Source of the DNA: Candidatus Magnetominusculus dajiuhuensis
GTDB lineage: Bacteria; Nitrospirota; Thermodesulfovibrionia; Thermodesulfovibrionales; Magnetobacteriaceae
Direction of reading: 5' to 3'
Assembly: GCA_015233465.1 (NCBI GenBank)
Contig: JADFXP010000005.1
Location: forward strand, 62,001-126,000
Length of the DNA stretch: 64,000 nucleotides
In this document: in pieces, positions 25,331 through 33,671 of the stretch
How the letters are laid out: each line of letters opens with the position of its first letter
How positions within the stretch are numbered: position 1 is the stretch's first letter
Program-made: the position numbers and the translations under genes
Notes under the pieces: model-generated
What the model was told of the DNA's origin: nothing
What the model saw: the letters and a program-made list of their open reading frames with translations, nothing else
Database searches by the model: none

Positions 25331-25383
25331 GTAGGGGCAGGTCTTGTACCTGCCCTCAGGGTAACCACAAGGGTTACCCCTAC
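25331..25383 (+). repeat. Family B palindromic repeat, double
   Basis: GTAGGGGCAGGTCTTGTACC then TGCCC, TCA, and an inverted GGGTAACCACAAGGGTTACC plus CCTAC. It lies between hisS and yicC, mirroring the copy at 2492-2544 with the two stems swapped. Confidence 0.9.
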
Positions 25384-25400
25384 ATAAAAAAGAACAATAT

Positions 25401-26249
25401 ATGATACAAAGCATGACAGGATACGGTTCGCACGAAGATCAAGGTCTAAAGGTAGAGATTCGTTCAGTAAATAATAAATTCCTTGAAATCAATATGCGAG
25501 GCGCTAAATTCTTCTTAAAATACGAGCCATTTTTCCGCAACAAAATAAAAGAAAAATTCTCACGCGGATTTTTTGAAATTACCCTTAATCTTATCTCAGG
25601 ACAATTTAATGAACTCCATATTGATAACAATTCTGTTGCAAATATTGTAGCAACCCTTAAACAAATAAAAAACGACCATAATCTCTCAGGCGATATAGAT
25701 ATAAATACCGTGCTTTCCTTCAAAGATGCCTTAATGACTCAGGATATTAAAATAGATGAATCATTACTAATGGAGGTCTTTCACCATGCAATGAATGATC
25801 TCCTCTCAATGAGACTAAAAGAAGGCCAACATCTAAAGGAAGAAATGCTTAAATACATTGAGATATGCAGGAAAATCGTTAAGGATATTATTGCTACTAA
25901 TCAAGGCATATCTAATGGGCTGAAAGATAAAATAAGTCTGAGAATGAAGGAATTAATAGGTGATATAAATATAGATCAGACACGACTGCTTCAAGAAGCT
26001 GCATTATTATCAGATAAAGCAGATATATCTGAAGAACTAACAAGAACTAACAGCCACTTGGAACAATTCACACTAACCCTACAAAACGGCGGTAAAATCG
26101 GAAGAAAACTGGATTTTATCCTACAAGAATTAAATAGAGAAGCAAATACCATAACCTCAAAAACTTGTGAATACAAAATCAGCGCACTCGCAGTTGAATT
26201 AAAAAACGAGATTGAAAAACTTAGAGAACAATCTCAGAATATTCAATGA
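25401..26249 (+). CDS. yicC: YicC/YloC family endoribonuclease
   Basis: A 282-aa protein of the YicC family, shown in Escherichia coli to be an RNase acting in sRNA turnover. N-terminal signature MIQSMTGYG and EIRSVNNKFLEINMR; the C-terminal DUF1732 part has GRKLDFILQELNREANTITSKT with its conserved acidic residues. Length is normal. It is often followed by gmk and rpoZ, but here by a family A repeat and creA. Terminal hairpin AACCCTTTAAGGGTTTTT lies just after the stop. Confidence 0.93.
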   Translation: MIQSMTGYGSHEDQGLKVEIRSVNNKFLEINMRGAKFFLKYEPFFRNKIKEKFSRGFFEITLNLISGQFNELHIDNNSVANIVATLKQIKNDHNLSGDIDINTVLSFKDALMTQDIKIDESLLMEVFHHAMNDLLSMRLKEGQHLKEEMLKYIEICRKIVKDIIATNQGISNGLKDKISLRMKELIGDINIDQTRLLQEAALLSDKADISEELTRTNSHLEQFTLTLQNGGKIGRKLDFILQELNREANTITSKTCEYKISALAVELKNEIEKLREQSQNIQ

Positions 26250-26273
26250 AATAACCCTTTAAGGGTTTTTATA

Positions 26274-26368
26274 ACGGGGTCTTAGACCCCTGCCCTTTAA
26301 AAATCCCCGCAAAGGGTCTTTTTGTAAACTTTTTTATAAAAAGTTTAAATTATTTCCCTTTGAACCCA
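26274..26368 (+). repeat. Family A repeat with a replaced loop
   Basis: GGGGTCTTAGACCCCTGCCC, TTTAAAAATCCCCGC, AAAGGG, then 40 nt of AT-rich sequence with its own hairpin AAACTTTTTTATAAAAAGTTT-like core (26326-26346), then CCCTTTGAACCCA. In other copies the middle is only ACTCGT. It separates yicC from creA. Confidence 0.8.
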
Positions 26369-26390
26369 TTTATCTTGAGCGAGGTCATAC

Positions 26391-26849
26391 ATGAAACTAA
26401 AGTACTCAATACTTATCATTCTATTGCTGATACCTTTTACACTTAAGGCTGAAGAAATCGGAAGCGTTGATACAAAATTTAATCTATTAACCCCTAATCA
26501 TAAAATCATAATTGAAGCATTTGATGACCCTAAGATAGAAGGAGTAGCATGTCATATCAGCCGAGCAAAAACCGGCGGATTAAAAGGCGCAGTTGGAATA
26601 GCAGAAGATACCTCTGATGCCTCAATTGCATGCAGACAGATTGGAAAAATAAATATTAAAGAAAAATTTGAAGACGGAGAACGTGTATTTAAAGAAAGTA
26701 CATCCATTTTATTTAAGAAAATTCAAGTAGTTAGATTTCTTGACAAAAAAAGAAATACCCTAATCTATCTTGTATACAGCGATAAACTTGTTGATGGATC
26801 ACCTAAAAATTCAATCTCTACTGTGCCAATTTTACCTTGGAAAGATTAA
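26391..26849 (+). CDS. creA: CreA family periplasmic protein
   Basis: A 152-aa protein with a cleavable signal peptide ([22 protein letters not shown], cut after KA). The family core [23 protein letters not shown] and SIACRQIG, with its two cysteines, is clear. CreA has no settled function. It is probably exported. It may share the transcript of yicC, or start inside the repeat region. The convergent 59-aa gene ends 6 nt beyond its stop. Confidence 0.9.
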   Translation: MKLKYSILIILLLIPFTLKAEEIGSVDTKFNLLTPNHKIIIEAFDDPKIEGVACHISRAKTGGLKGAVGIAEDTSDASIACRQIGKINIKEKFEDGERVFKESTSILFKKIQVVRFLDKKRNTLIYLVYSDKLVDGSPKNSISTVPILPWKD

Positions 26850-26855
26850 TATCTA

Positions 26856-27035
26856 TTACTTCTTTTTATAGACATTTAGCCCGACCTTTACATCAGAGGT
26901 ATCATTAATAGACTGGTTGCCCTCTGTAGAAGCAATAATAATAGTTTTACCTGAAGAAGATAGACCAAATTCCTTAGATAAATCTACCTTTATTGTCAAT
27001 ATCTTTCCATCAACTGTCATCTCAACATTTTTCAT
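26856..27035 (-). CDS. Small conserved-looking protein, 59 aa
   Basis: An ATG at 27035 preceded by GGTGGAGTT gives MKNVEMTVDGKILTIKVDLS, then a stretch with GLSSSGKTIIIASTEGNQSI and a basic end (VYKKK). The alternating pattern suggests a beta-sheet protein. The SSSGKTIIIASTEGN segment resembles a family of uncharacterised small proteins in several proteobacteria and Nitrospirota as far as I recall. It is convergent with creA (6-nt gap) and divergent from the AlkD-like gene. Function unknown. Confidence 0.7.
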   Translation of the reverse strand: MKNVEMTVDGKILTIKVDLSKEFGLSSSGKTIIIASTEGNQSINDTSDVKVGLNVYKKK

Positions 27036-27089
27036 AACTCCACCTCTTATTGATAAATTTTATACTCACTGATAATGATATAATACCAT

Positions 27090-27791
27090 ATGGAAGATAC
27101 CTTTAAAATAAATAATTCTATAAAAAACCTTCAAGCCATCTTTAATGATAATGCAGATGAGACTAAAGCAGGTTTTGTAAAATCATATCTAAAAAGCCCT
27201 TATAAATTTTATGGCGTCAACATTCCATTAATTGATAAAACAGCAAGGGAATTCACTAAGGCTAATATTGGATTACAAGGTCATCAAGTGATTGAATTAT
27301 CAAAACAACTATGGGACTCCCAGTATCACGAAGAAAAAACCCTTGCCCTAAGATTATTACGTTACTTTAATATTAAAGATATAGAATTATACGAAAGACT
27401 GCTCATTGAATCAAAGGGCTGGGATCATGTTGATGATATTTCAATTTATCTAGTAGGGGCTCTTATTATAGAGAGTAATGAATATTTAGATTATCTAAGA
27501 AAATGGAGTATATCAGAGAATTTTTGGATACGCAGGGCTTCATTAATCTCTCAAATTCTGCCTTTTAGAAAAGGCTTAGGCGATAGAGCACTTTTTTATT
27601 CATTTGCAGATAAGATGATAGAAGAGAAAGAATTTTTTATCAGAAAGGCTATTGGCTGGACTTTAAGGGAATTATCTAAAATCTATCCAGAAGAGGTCTA
27701 TAATTATCTTATTAAGGTAAAAGATAAGGCATCCGGGCTGACTTTAAGGGAGGGTTCAAAGAGACTGCCTGAAAAGTACAAGTTTTTATAA
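27090..27791 (+). CDS. DNA alkylation repair protein, AlkD-like HEAT fold
   Basis: A 233-aa protein of the AlkC/AlkD HEAT-like family, which excises or handles alkylated purines. Seen are the helix pattern, KSYLKSPYKFYGVNIPLID, ELSKQLWDSQYHEEKTLALRLL and W-D-x-V-D-D-I-S (WDHVDDIS), and FWIRRASLI plus IGWTLRELSK near the end, the positions of the DNA-facing residues in the family. It has no close upstream gene on this strand. Activity is predicted from family membership only. Confidence 0.88.
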   Translation: MEDTFKINNSIKNLQAIFNDNADETKAGFVKSYLKSPYKFYGVNIPLIDKTAREFTKANIGLQGHQVIELSKQLWDSQYHEEKTLALRLLRYFNIKDIELYERLLIESKGWDHVDDISIYLVGALIIESNEYLDYLRKWSISENFWIRRASLISQILPFRKGLGDRALFYSFADKMIEEKEFFIRKAIGWTLRELSKIYPEEVYNYLIKVKDKASGLTLREGSKRLPEKYKFL

Positions 27792-27792
27792 T

Positions 27793-27846
27793 GGGTTCAA
27801 AGGGACGAGTCCCTTTGCGGGATTTTTAAGGGCAGAGCCCTTAAAG
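27793..27846 (-). repeat. Family A palindromic repeat
   Basis: In reverse orientation: TGGGTTCAAAGGGACGAGTC, CCTTTGCGGG, ATTTTT, AAGGGCAGAGCCCTTAAAG. It follows the alkylation-repair stop codon by two bases. Confidence 0.9.
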
Positions 27847-27870
27847 AGGTTATTACATAAAGGGGAAGGA

Positions 27871-27902
27871 GTCATAGCCAGTGCAACGGTGCTGGCTATG
27901 AC
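27871..27902 (+). other. Perfect 11-bp hairpin between convergent genes
   Basis: GTCATAGCCAG, a 10-nt loop, CTGGCTATGAC. It lies downstream of the third Hsp20 gene and the AlkD-like gene. No T tract follows on either strand, so it is not a classical terminator; it may be an RNA stabiliser or another repeat type. Confidence 0.6.
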
Positions 27903-27913
27903 GTGGGGGTAAT

Positions 27914-28411
27914 TCATTCAGTCTTTACTGCAATCTTCTTTATTTCTCTTTTAGCCTCCTGAAGTTTAGGTACTTTAACTGTTAAGACACCGTTTTTTAA
28001 CCCTGCCTCAACTTTTTCAAGGTCTAAACCTTCTCCAAGATTTATAGAGCGTTCAAACCTTCCATAAGAGCATTCTTTACTATAATATCCATCTGAATTC
28101 TTTTCATTTTCAGATTTCTTTTCCCCTTTTATGGTCAATCTGCCATTTGAAATTGAGACATCAACGTCTTTTTCTGTAAGGCCTGGAAGTTCGGCAATTA
28201 CCTTTACCTCGTTTTCGCCGTCAATCAAATCAATATCAGGTGATAACGCTTCTGACCTTCCGCCCCAAAAATCAATATCCAAATCTTCCATAAACCTATT
28301 AAATACTTTTTCAAGATCACTCGTTATGGAGTTAAATGGGGTAACGGTATCAATGAAACCCCTATCCCTGCCTAAACGCGGGATTAAATTTCTGAATTTT
28401 ACTGGTAACAT
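27914..28411 (-). CDS. Small heat shock protein Hsp20 (third of three)
   Basis: A 165-aa alpha-crystallin family chaperone. The alpha-crystallin domain spans about 50-150 (AELPGLTEKDVDVSISNGRLTIKGEK..., GRFERSINL, AGLKNGVLTVKVPK). A longer frame begins at ATG 28456, coupled to the middle gene by overlapping TAATG. However GGAGGTGGGAAA lies before ATG 28411, and the extra 15 residues (MRGPCPQQNEFGGGK) look non-coding, so 28411 is preferred. It is last in the Hsp20 operon. Confidence 0.92.
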   Translation of the reverse strand: MLPVKFRNLIPRLGRDRGFIDTVTPFNSITSDLEKVFNRFMEDLDIDFWGGRSEALSPDIDLIDGENEVKVIAELPGLTEKDVDVSISNGRLTIKGEKKSENEKNSDGYYSKECSYGRFERSINLGEGLDLEKVEAGLKNGVLTVKVPKLQEAKREIKKIAVKTE

Positions 28412-28455
28412 TTTCCCACCTCCGAATTCATTTTGTTGGGGACAAGGTCCCCTCA

Positions 28456-28824
28456 TTATGCCGCAATTTTAACTTCTATCTTTTGCGGTTTTGCCTTTGC
28501 AGCCTTGTGCAATATTATCGTTAATATTCCATTCTTTAAAGTTGCCCCAATCTGGTCTCTATCAACGATATCTGTCAACTTAAATGCTCGTTTATAATCT
28601 CCAACGCCGTACTCACAATATGTCTTTGTATATCCTTCAATTGTATCCTCTTGAGCCTTAGCATACAATGTTAGGACATCGCCTTCTACGGTTATATCCA
28701 CATCTCCTTCACTAACACCTGGAATCTCAGCAGTAAGGATAATCTCTTCATCCTTTTCATAAATATCTACCTTTGGACTATAGATATATTTACTCTCTGT
28801 AACATCCTTAGTTGTCTCTGACAT
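28456..28824 (-). CDS. Small heat shock protein Hsp20 (second of three)
   Basis: A 122-aa alpha-crystallin family protein with a short N-terminal arm. AEIPGVSEGDVDITVEGDVLTLYAKAQ, the GDYKRAFKLTD strand and TLKNGILTIILHK with the I-x-I/L end motif are present. It follows the first Hsp20 gene by 15 nt and has its own AGGAGGTG site. Holdase function on unfolding proteins is expected; the different arms of the three proteins suggest hetero-oligomers (inference). Confidence 0.92.
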   Translation of the reverse strand: MSETTKDVTESKYIYSPKVDIYEKDEEIILTAEIPGVSEGDVDITVEGDVLTLYAKAQEDTIEGYTKTYCEYGVGDYKRAFKLTDIVDRDQIGATLKNGILTIILHKAAKAKPQKIEVKIAA

Positions 28825-28839
28825 AATTCACCTCCTATA

Positions 28840-29232
28840 TTAATTAACTGAAATCTTTCTTGGTTTTTGAGCCTCTGCTATAGGCAGTGTCAATGTGAGA
28901 ATGCCATTTGCATATGCTGCCTCAACGTGACTTGCCTCAATTCCAAACGGAAGATCTATTGTCCTTTCAAACTTATCCTTTAGACAATCTTCTACCTTAT
29001 GACCTCCTTTTACAGTAACGCTTGCGTTGTGCACAGATACATCAATCTCTTCACTGCTGTAACCCGGCAGCTTTACTGCTACCTTTGCACCAAGCTCATT
29101 CGTCCAAATATTTACAAGCGGCGCTTCTTCAACATCTGATGAACTTAGCGTAGACAAATACCTCTTAAAAAAATCGTCCCATCTTGAATAATCTGTGTCT
29201 AATCCCTGATTCCATAATTGTGTAGTAAACAT
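28840..29232 (-). CDS. Small heat shock protein Hsp20 (first of three)
   Basis: A 130-aa protein. Core elements are VKLPGYSSEEIDVSVHNASVTVKGGHK, KFERTIDLPFGIEASHVEAAYANGILTLTLP. ATG 29238 is also possible, but its AGGAGG is only 2 nt away, whereas ATG 29232 has 8 nt spacing and is preferred. It is the promoter-proximal gene of the three-gene operon. Between it and nfu lies a 255-nt control region. Confidence 0.92.
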   Translation of the reverse strand: MFTTQLWNQGLDTDYSRWDDFFKRYLSTLSSSDVEEAPLVNIWTNELGAKVAVKLPGYSSEEIDVSVHNASVTVKGGHKVEDCLKDKFERTIDLPFGIEASHVEAAYANGILTLTLPIAEAQKPRKISVN

Positions 29233-29284
29233 TTTCATTACCTCCTTTTATTTGGTGTTAATATTATTTGCTGAATTATATTAT

Positions 29285-29300
29285 TACAACTTCCATGCCA
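29285..29300 (-). promoter_or_regulatory. Sigma-54-like promoter for the Hsp20 operon
   Basis: On the minus strand TGGCATGGAAGTTGTA matches the -24/-12 consensus TGGCAC-N5-TTGCA with correct 10-nt spacing between GG and GT; two positions differ (C to T in both boxes). It lies about 53 nt upstream of the first Hsp20 start. Confidence 0.4.
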
Positions 29301-29350
29301 GACGATAAAATCCTTTGGTTACAATAGCTTAGACAATTATTACTCAATCT

Positions 29351-29393
29351 GATAGGACAGTCTGTCCAATTTTGATAGGACAACGCGGACAGG
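29351..29393. promoter_or_regulatory. GGACA repeat cluster, candidate operator
   Basis: The palindrome GGACAG-T-CTGTCC (29355-29367) is followed by a direct repeat GATAGGACA (29351 and 29374) and a further GGACAGG (29387-29393). It sits between the divergent Hsp20 operon and nfu, upstream of the sigma-54-like promoter at a distance typical for activator sites. Confidence 0.5.
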
Positions 29394-29487
29394 ATTTGTA
29401 TTTAGAAAAATATGATTTTAGTCATAGCATATATAAGTAAAAATATATTATAATAATAATGTAGATTAATTAATAAAGGAGGTAATA

Positions 29488-29715
29488 ATGTTAGAAAGAT
29501 CAACAGTTGAAAATACGCTTAATACAATTAGACCGATGCTTTTACAGGACGGTGGAAATGTAGAACTTGTAGATGTTACAGCCGACGGCATTGTTAAGGT
29601 AAAATTAGTTGGCGCTTGCGGTGCATGTCCTATGTCAACTATGACACTTAAAAATGGTATTGAAGCAAGGCTAAAACAAGCAATTCCAGAAATCAAATCA
29701 GTTGTTGCAGTTTAA
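29488..29715 (+). CDS. NifU C-terminal-type Fe-S scaffold (Nfu)
   Basis: A 75-aa stand-alone NifU C-terminal domain. The Fe-S ligands are Cys44 and Cys47 (VGACGACPMSTMTL), and the head IRPMLLQDGGNVELVDV is typical. It passes 4Fe-4S clusters to target proteins. Start from AAAGGAGGTAATA before ATG. It is monocistronic and ends at a palindromic repeat before convergent cutA. Whether an Isc or Suf system is near is not visible. Confidence 0.95.
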   Translation: MLERSTVENTLNTIRPMLLQDGGNVELVDVTADGIVKVKLVGACGACPMSTMTLKNGIEARLKQAIPEIKSVVAV

Positions 29716-29735
29716 TTATTTGAATTGAAAAATCT

Positions 29736-29760
29736 GTAGGGGCACGGTGTTCCGTGCCCT
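29736..29760 (+). terminator. Family B repeat acting as a bidirectional terminator
   Basis: GTAGGGGCACGGTGTTCCGT followed by GCCCT: a perfect 8-bp GC-rich stem (GGGCACGG/CCGTGCCC) with a TGTT loop, between the convergent genes nfu and cutA. It is AT-rich on both sides but has no long T run. Confidence 0.55.
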
Positions 29761-29784
29761 AAATGCCCTAAATTTAATATATAT

Positions 29785-30093
29785 TTATAAAGACCCAAGC
29801 CAATTTAGATAATCAGGAAGGCCATCCACAATTGGAATCGCCACTACCTCTGGAACCTCATAACTATGTAATGTCTTTACGCGTCTGCAAAGTTCAGCAA
29901 ATTTTTCCTTTTTAGTCTTAGCAATTATTAAGACCTCGGATTGGTCTTCAATATTGCCTTTCCACTGATAAATAGATCGGATATTACTGATAATATTTAC
30001 ACATTTAACCAGACCTTCTGTAACAATTGCAGTTCCAATTTTGGAAGCCTCTTGATCATTTGGCGCTGTGATAAATACTGTTATATATTCCAT
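29785..30093 (-). CDS. cutA: Divalent-cation tolerance protein CutA
   Basis: A 102-aa protein of the CutA1 family, trimeric, PII-like fold. Seen: YITVFITAPNDQEASKIGTAIVTEGLVKCVNI, the SIYQWKGNIEDQSEVLIIAKTK signature, and HSYEVPEVVAIPIVDG. The role is linked to metal tolerance in bacteria but is not well settled. It is on the minus strand, 27 nt downstream of the GGDEF/EAL gene, and may share its transcript. Confidence 0.97.
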   Translation of the reverse strand: MEYITVFITAPNDQEASKIGTAIVTEGLVKCVNIISNIRSIYQWKGNIEDQSEVLIIAKTKKEKFAELCRRVKTLHSYEVPEVVAIPIVDGLPDYLNWLGSL

Positions 30094-30120
30094 TAATTAT
30101 AATAACAAATAATATAAAAG

Positions 30121-32019
30121 CTATGCAATCAATCTATCGTTTTCTTGCATCAAAAGCAGTTCACATATAACATCAGAACTAACGGGTCTATAAAGAAAAT
30201 ATCCTTGCAGCTTATTGCAGCCTTTATTTAATAAATAATCAACCTGAGCTTGACTTTCAACACCTTCTGCTACTACACATAATCTAAGGGCATGACTCAT
30301 TGCAATTATTCCGCTTACTAACTTACGATTTTCAGATAATTCTGGTAGATTTTCAATGAAAATCTTATCTATTTTCACCTCATCTACTGAGAGTTTAAGC
30401 AGATATGATAAAGAAGAGTATCCAGTTCCAAAATCATCAATAGAAAAACTAAAACCTTCTTTTTTTAAAATCTGCATATTTTCAATAATCTTTTTATAGT
30501 TTTTTATTAATTGAGTCTCTGTTAGTTCTAATGTAAATCTATCAGCAGGAATATCGAGCTGTCTTAGGATTTCTATTAAACCCTTTACAGCAGTTGTAGA
30601 GCTAATCTGTTTCATAGAAAGATTTACAGATATATTAATATCGCAAACTCCTAAGTCATACAATCGTTTATACTGTAAACAGGCATTTTTGAATACCCAT
30701 TTCCCAATATCAATTATCATTCCAATCTCTTCAGCAATTGGAATAAAATAATCAGGCGCAATATTCCCCTTTTCAGGATGATACCATCTCAGCAAAGTTT
30801 CTATAGACACAATCTTTCTAGTCTTAGAATCCAAAATTGGCTGATAAACAAGATATAACTGATTATTTAACAAAACCTTCCTCAGTTGTATTTCAATAAA
30901 TGAGCGTTCCATGATCTTTTCGTTAAATTCATTCGAGAAATATTTAAAGGCATTTTTACCATTTTCTTTTACATAATACATGGCAATATCTGCCTTTTTG
31001 ATTAAATCATCTATTAATACACTATCATCAGGAAATAACGAAATCCCTATACTTGCCCCAACATGCAGATCATGCTGATGATACTTAATAGGTTCTCTAA
31101 TACTTAAAAGGATATTATTTAATATTCGCAGGACATTTTTATTATCACTAGAAAGTGTAAGTATTATAGCAAATTCATCTCCCCCTAAACGGGAAACCGT
31201 ATCTGCTTGACGTACGCAGGCTCTTAATCTGTGGGCAGTCTCAATTAATACCATATCTCCTACATTGTGACCATAAGTATCATTAATAAATTTAAAGCCG
31301 TCAAGGTCAATATATAAAAGCGCAACCTTGTCATTACTCCTCTCTGCGCTGCTTATTGCCTGCTGTAATCTATCATGAAACAACAAGCGGTTAGCAAGAC
31401 CTGTCAATTGGTCATAATGAGCTAAAATAAATAATTGAGCCTGCTTTGCTAACGTCAACTGCTCAAGTAAATCTACAAACCTGCCAACTGCATAGTATTG
31501 ATTATTTGAAGTAATGATAAAATACTCTTTCTTTAAGTAATCTGGAGATTGAATAATTATTTGACTTAGATCATGCAGATTTATCCCTTTTTCTACAATA
31601 AATGTGTTTCTTTGTACAAAATCTACAATTGAGTGCTTATGATGCAGTTCTCTGGAATAAGGAGTGCTAAAAATCTCAAGCATCTGTCTTCTATTTACCA
31701 GACCAAGCGGGATATTATTTTCAGTAACTGCTATTACATTAATCTCAGATTGATCATGAAATATTGAAAGTACGTTAAGACATGGCATCTGAGGCTGAAT
31801 CGTAGGAACATGTATAGCGATTATTTCAACGGTAGATTGTTTGGGGTCCATAACTAAATCAATTATAGTTGTTTCTGATTTTTGAGGCATGAAAAAATCT
31901 TTAGGTTTTAACAATTCTTTAAAATTAATAAAATATGGATCAAGATTAATAGTTTCTATATTTTCTGTTTTAGCAGGTGCAGCGTTCATTTTAAATGCCT
32001 CCATTTTTAAGGCTGTCAC
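30121..32019 (-). CDS. CBS-GGDEF-EAL cyclic-di-GMP signalling protein
   Basis: A 632-aa cytoplasmic protein. Residues about 30-175 form a CBS-domain pair (two NVIAVTENN/FIITSNNQYYAVGRF strands). Residues about 200-365 form a GGDEF domain with an intact SRLGGDEFAII active loop. Residues about 375-625 form an EAL domain where the signature is ETL (SIETLLRW); ELTETQL, DDFGTGYSSL, KIDKIFIENL and AEGVES are kept. Both cyclase and phosphodiesterase may be active, with the CBS pair as the ligand sensor. No output receptor is adjacent. Confidence 0.93.
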   Translation of the reverse strand: MTALKMEAFKMNAAPAKTENIETINLDPYFINFKELLKPKDFFMPQKSETTIIDLVMDPKQSTVEIIAIHVPTIQPQMPCLNVLSIFHDQSEINVIAVTENNIPLGLVNRRQMLEIFSTPYSRELHHKHSIVDFVQRNTFIVEKGINLHDLSQIIIQSPDYLKKEYFIITSNNQYYAVGRFVDLLEQLTLAKQAQLFILAHYDQLTGLANRLLFHDRLQQAISSAERSNDKVALLYIDLDGFKFINDTYGHNVGDMVLIETAHRLRACVRQADTVSRLGGDEFAIILTLSSDNKNVLRILNNILLSIREPIKYHQHDLHVGASIGISLFPDDSVLIDDLIKKADIAMYYVKENGKNAFKYFSNEFNEKIMERSFIEIQLRKVLLNNQLYLVYQPILDSKTRKIVSIETLLRWYHPEKGNIAPDYFIPIAEEIGMIIDIGKWVFKNACLQYKRLYDLGVCDINISVNLSMKQISSTTAVKGLIEILRQLDIPADRFTLELTETQLIKNYKKIIENMQILKKEGFSFSIDDFGTGYSSLSYLLKLSVDEVKIDKIFIENLPELSENRKLVSGIIAMSHALRLCVVAEGVESQAQVDYLLNKGCNKLQGYFLYRPVSSDVICELLLMQENDRLIA

Positions 32020-32167
32020 GTTAATAATTAATAAATACCCCTTTAGATCATAACAGGGATTTAATTTAAAAAATTATCAAATATAGACTACAGCAAGATT
32101 ATTAGGATATGATTAGGATAATGTTAAAAGTTGATTAGGGTTAGATTTCAATAAAACAAAAAGATTT

Positions 32168-32204
32168 GCCGGGCTGCTGATTATTGAGATTGAGCAGCCA
32201 CGGC
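32168..32204 (-). terminator. Intrinsic terminator of the ferredoxin gene
   Basis: On the minus strand GCCGTGGCTGCT and AGCAGCCCGGC pair into a 11-bp stem with a 14-nt loop, followed by AAATCTTTTTGTTTT. It is 15 nt past the ferredoxin stop. Confidence 0.75.
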
Positions 32205-32219
32205 GTATCATTTTATCTC

Positions 32220-32495
<276 letters not shown>

Positions 32496-32581
32496 TCATA
32501 AACCATTTTATATTAATTTGGCAAGGATTATTGACCTAAAGGAAATAAATAATTTAAAATCATATATGAATATCTTAAAAG

Positions 32582-32601
32582 CCTTGCGGGGTTTGCCCGT
32601 A
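32582..32601 (+). repeat. Partial family A repeat
   Basis: CCTTGCGGGGTTTGCCCGT resembles the start of the copy at 63880 (CCTTGCGGGGTTTGGGGGTG). It is a truncated unit upstream of the GT9 gene start. Confidence 0.4.
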
Positions 32602-32621
32602 AAACAAAAGCTGCCCACAAC

Positions 32622-33671
32622 GTGAAATTTAATTACCTTAATATTGATGTTGGAAATGCGTTAAAAGACTGCAAAAATATTGCGATTATTAAATTTGCAT
32701 ATATAGGGGATTCTGTATGGATGCTGCCATTTATCAAAAATCTAAAAAAAAACCTCCCGCATACAAAACTGACCGTTATTGTAAATGCCGGCACTGAGGC
32801 TTTTTTTACACTTTCCCCATATATTGATAATATTATCACATTTGACCGCAAAACTATTAAAGGACTTCGCTCTAATCTTAAATTCATCAAATCTATTAGA
32901 GATATTAAGGCAGATGCAGTATTTGAACTAACAGATACAGACAGGCCTACTATTTTGAGTTATCTCTCAGGGGCTAAATACATTATTGGATATAACAATG
33001 AAAACCGATGGAGAAATCGTCTCTATACCCATATTTCCTCTTCTTTGAAATTTCAGAGTCATTTTGTACAATATCATCTTAATCTATTACAAGAACTTGG
33101 ATTTGAGATATTTGATACATCCCTTGATGTAAAACTTAACCCTGATTGCTATATTACTTTAAAGGAAAAAATACCGCAATTATTTGATATTAACAATAAA
33201 AAACCAATCATAATTCACCCGGGCTCAAGAAATATATTAAGACAATGGGGTACAGAGAGATTTGCAAAACTATGCGATCTGCTCTACGGGAGCAGCACTG
33301 TTATACTAACAGCAGGCCCTAATGAAACTCATCTTCTAACAGAGATTGCAAGTTCAATCACTACGCCTCAGCCAATAATTGCAGGGTCATTAACACTTCA
33401 TGAATTTGCAGCTTTATGTAAGAGTTCTGATTTATTTATTGGTAATGACAGCGGGCCAATACATATTGCTGCCGCACAAAATATCAATGTTGCAGGAATT
33501 TATGGCCCAACTATGCCTCAGCATGTAGGCCCTTGGACAAATAAAAAGATCATAATTGAAAATAATGAAATGACCTGCAGACCATGCTATTATGAACGCT
33601 GTAAGATTGATGATTATAAAAAATGCCTCTACTCTATTACCCCTCAAGAGGTATATGATAAAATCCTTTAA
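32622..33671 (+). CDS. Glycosyltransferase family 9 (heptosyltransferase-like)
   Basis: A 349-aa GT-B enzyme of the ADP-heptose:LPS heptosyltransferase family. Family marks are KFAYIGDSVWMLPFIKNLKK (acceptor-site N-terminus), PGSRNILRQW, LTAGPNE and the donor-binding end DLFIGNDSGPIHIAAA plus GIYGPTMPQHVGPW. Start GTG 32622 has no clear ribosome site. It implies a heptose- or LPS-type envelope. The neighbouring FkbM methyltransferase gene is on the other strand. Confidence 0.92.
   Translation: MKFNYLNIDVGNALKDCKNIAIIKFAYIGDSVWMLPFIKNLKKNLPHTKLTVIVNAGTEAFFTLSPYIDNIITFDRKTIKGLRSNLKFIKSIRDIKADAVFELTDTDRPTILSYLSGAKYIIGYNNENRWRNRLYTHISSSLKFQSHFVQYHLNLLQELGFEIFDTSLDVKLNPDCYITLKEKIPQLFDINNKKPIIIHPGSRNILRQWGTERFAKLCDLLYGSSTVILTAGPNETHLLTEIASSITTPQPIIAGSLTLHEFAALCKSSDLFIGNDSGPIHIAAAQNINVAGIYGPTMPQHVGPWTNKKIIIENNEMTCRPCYYERCKIDDYKKCLYSITPQEVYDKIL

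Noticed and set aside
27871-27902. Hairpin as a terminator of the Hsp20 operon
   Set aside because: The stem is perfect but no T tract follows on either strand; listed only as a hairpin.
28411-28456. Fifteen-residue N-terminal extension of the third Hsp20
   Set aside because: A strong GGAGGTGGG site stands before ATG 28411, and the extension has no alpha-crystallin arm character, although the TAATG overlap keeps the alternative possible.
32020-32219. Cyclic-di-GMP riboswitch near the GGDEF-EAL gene
   Set aside because: No GEMM-like conserved core is visible; the only strong structure is the ferredoxin terminator at 32168-32204.
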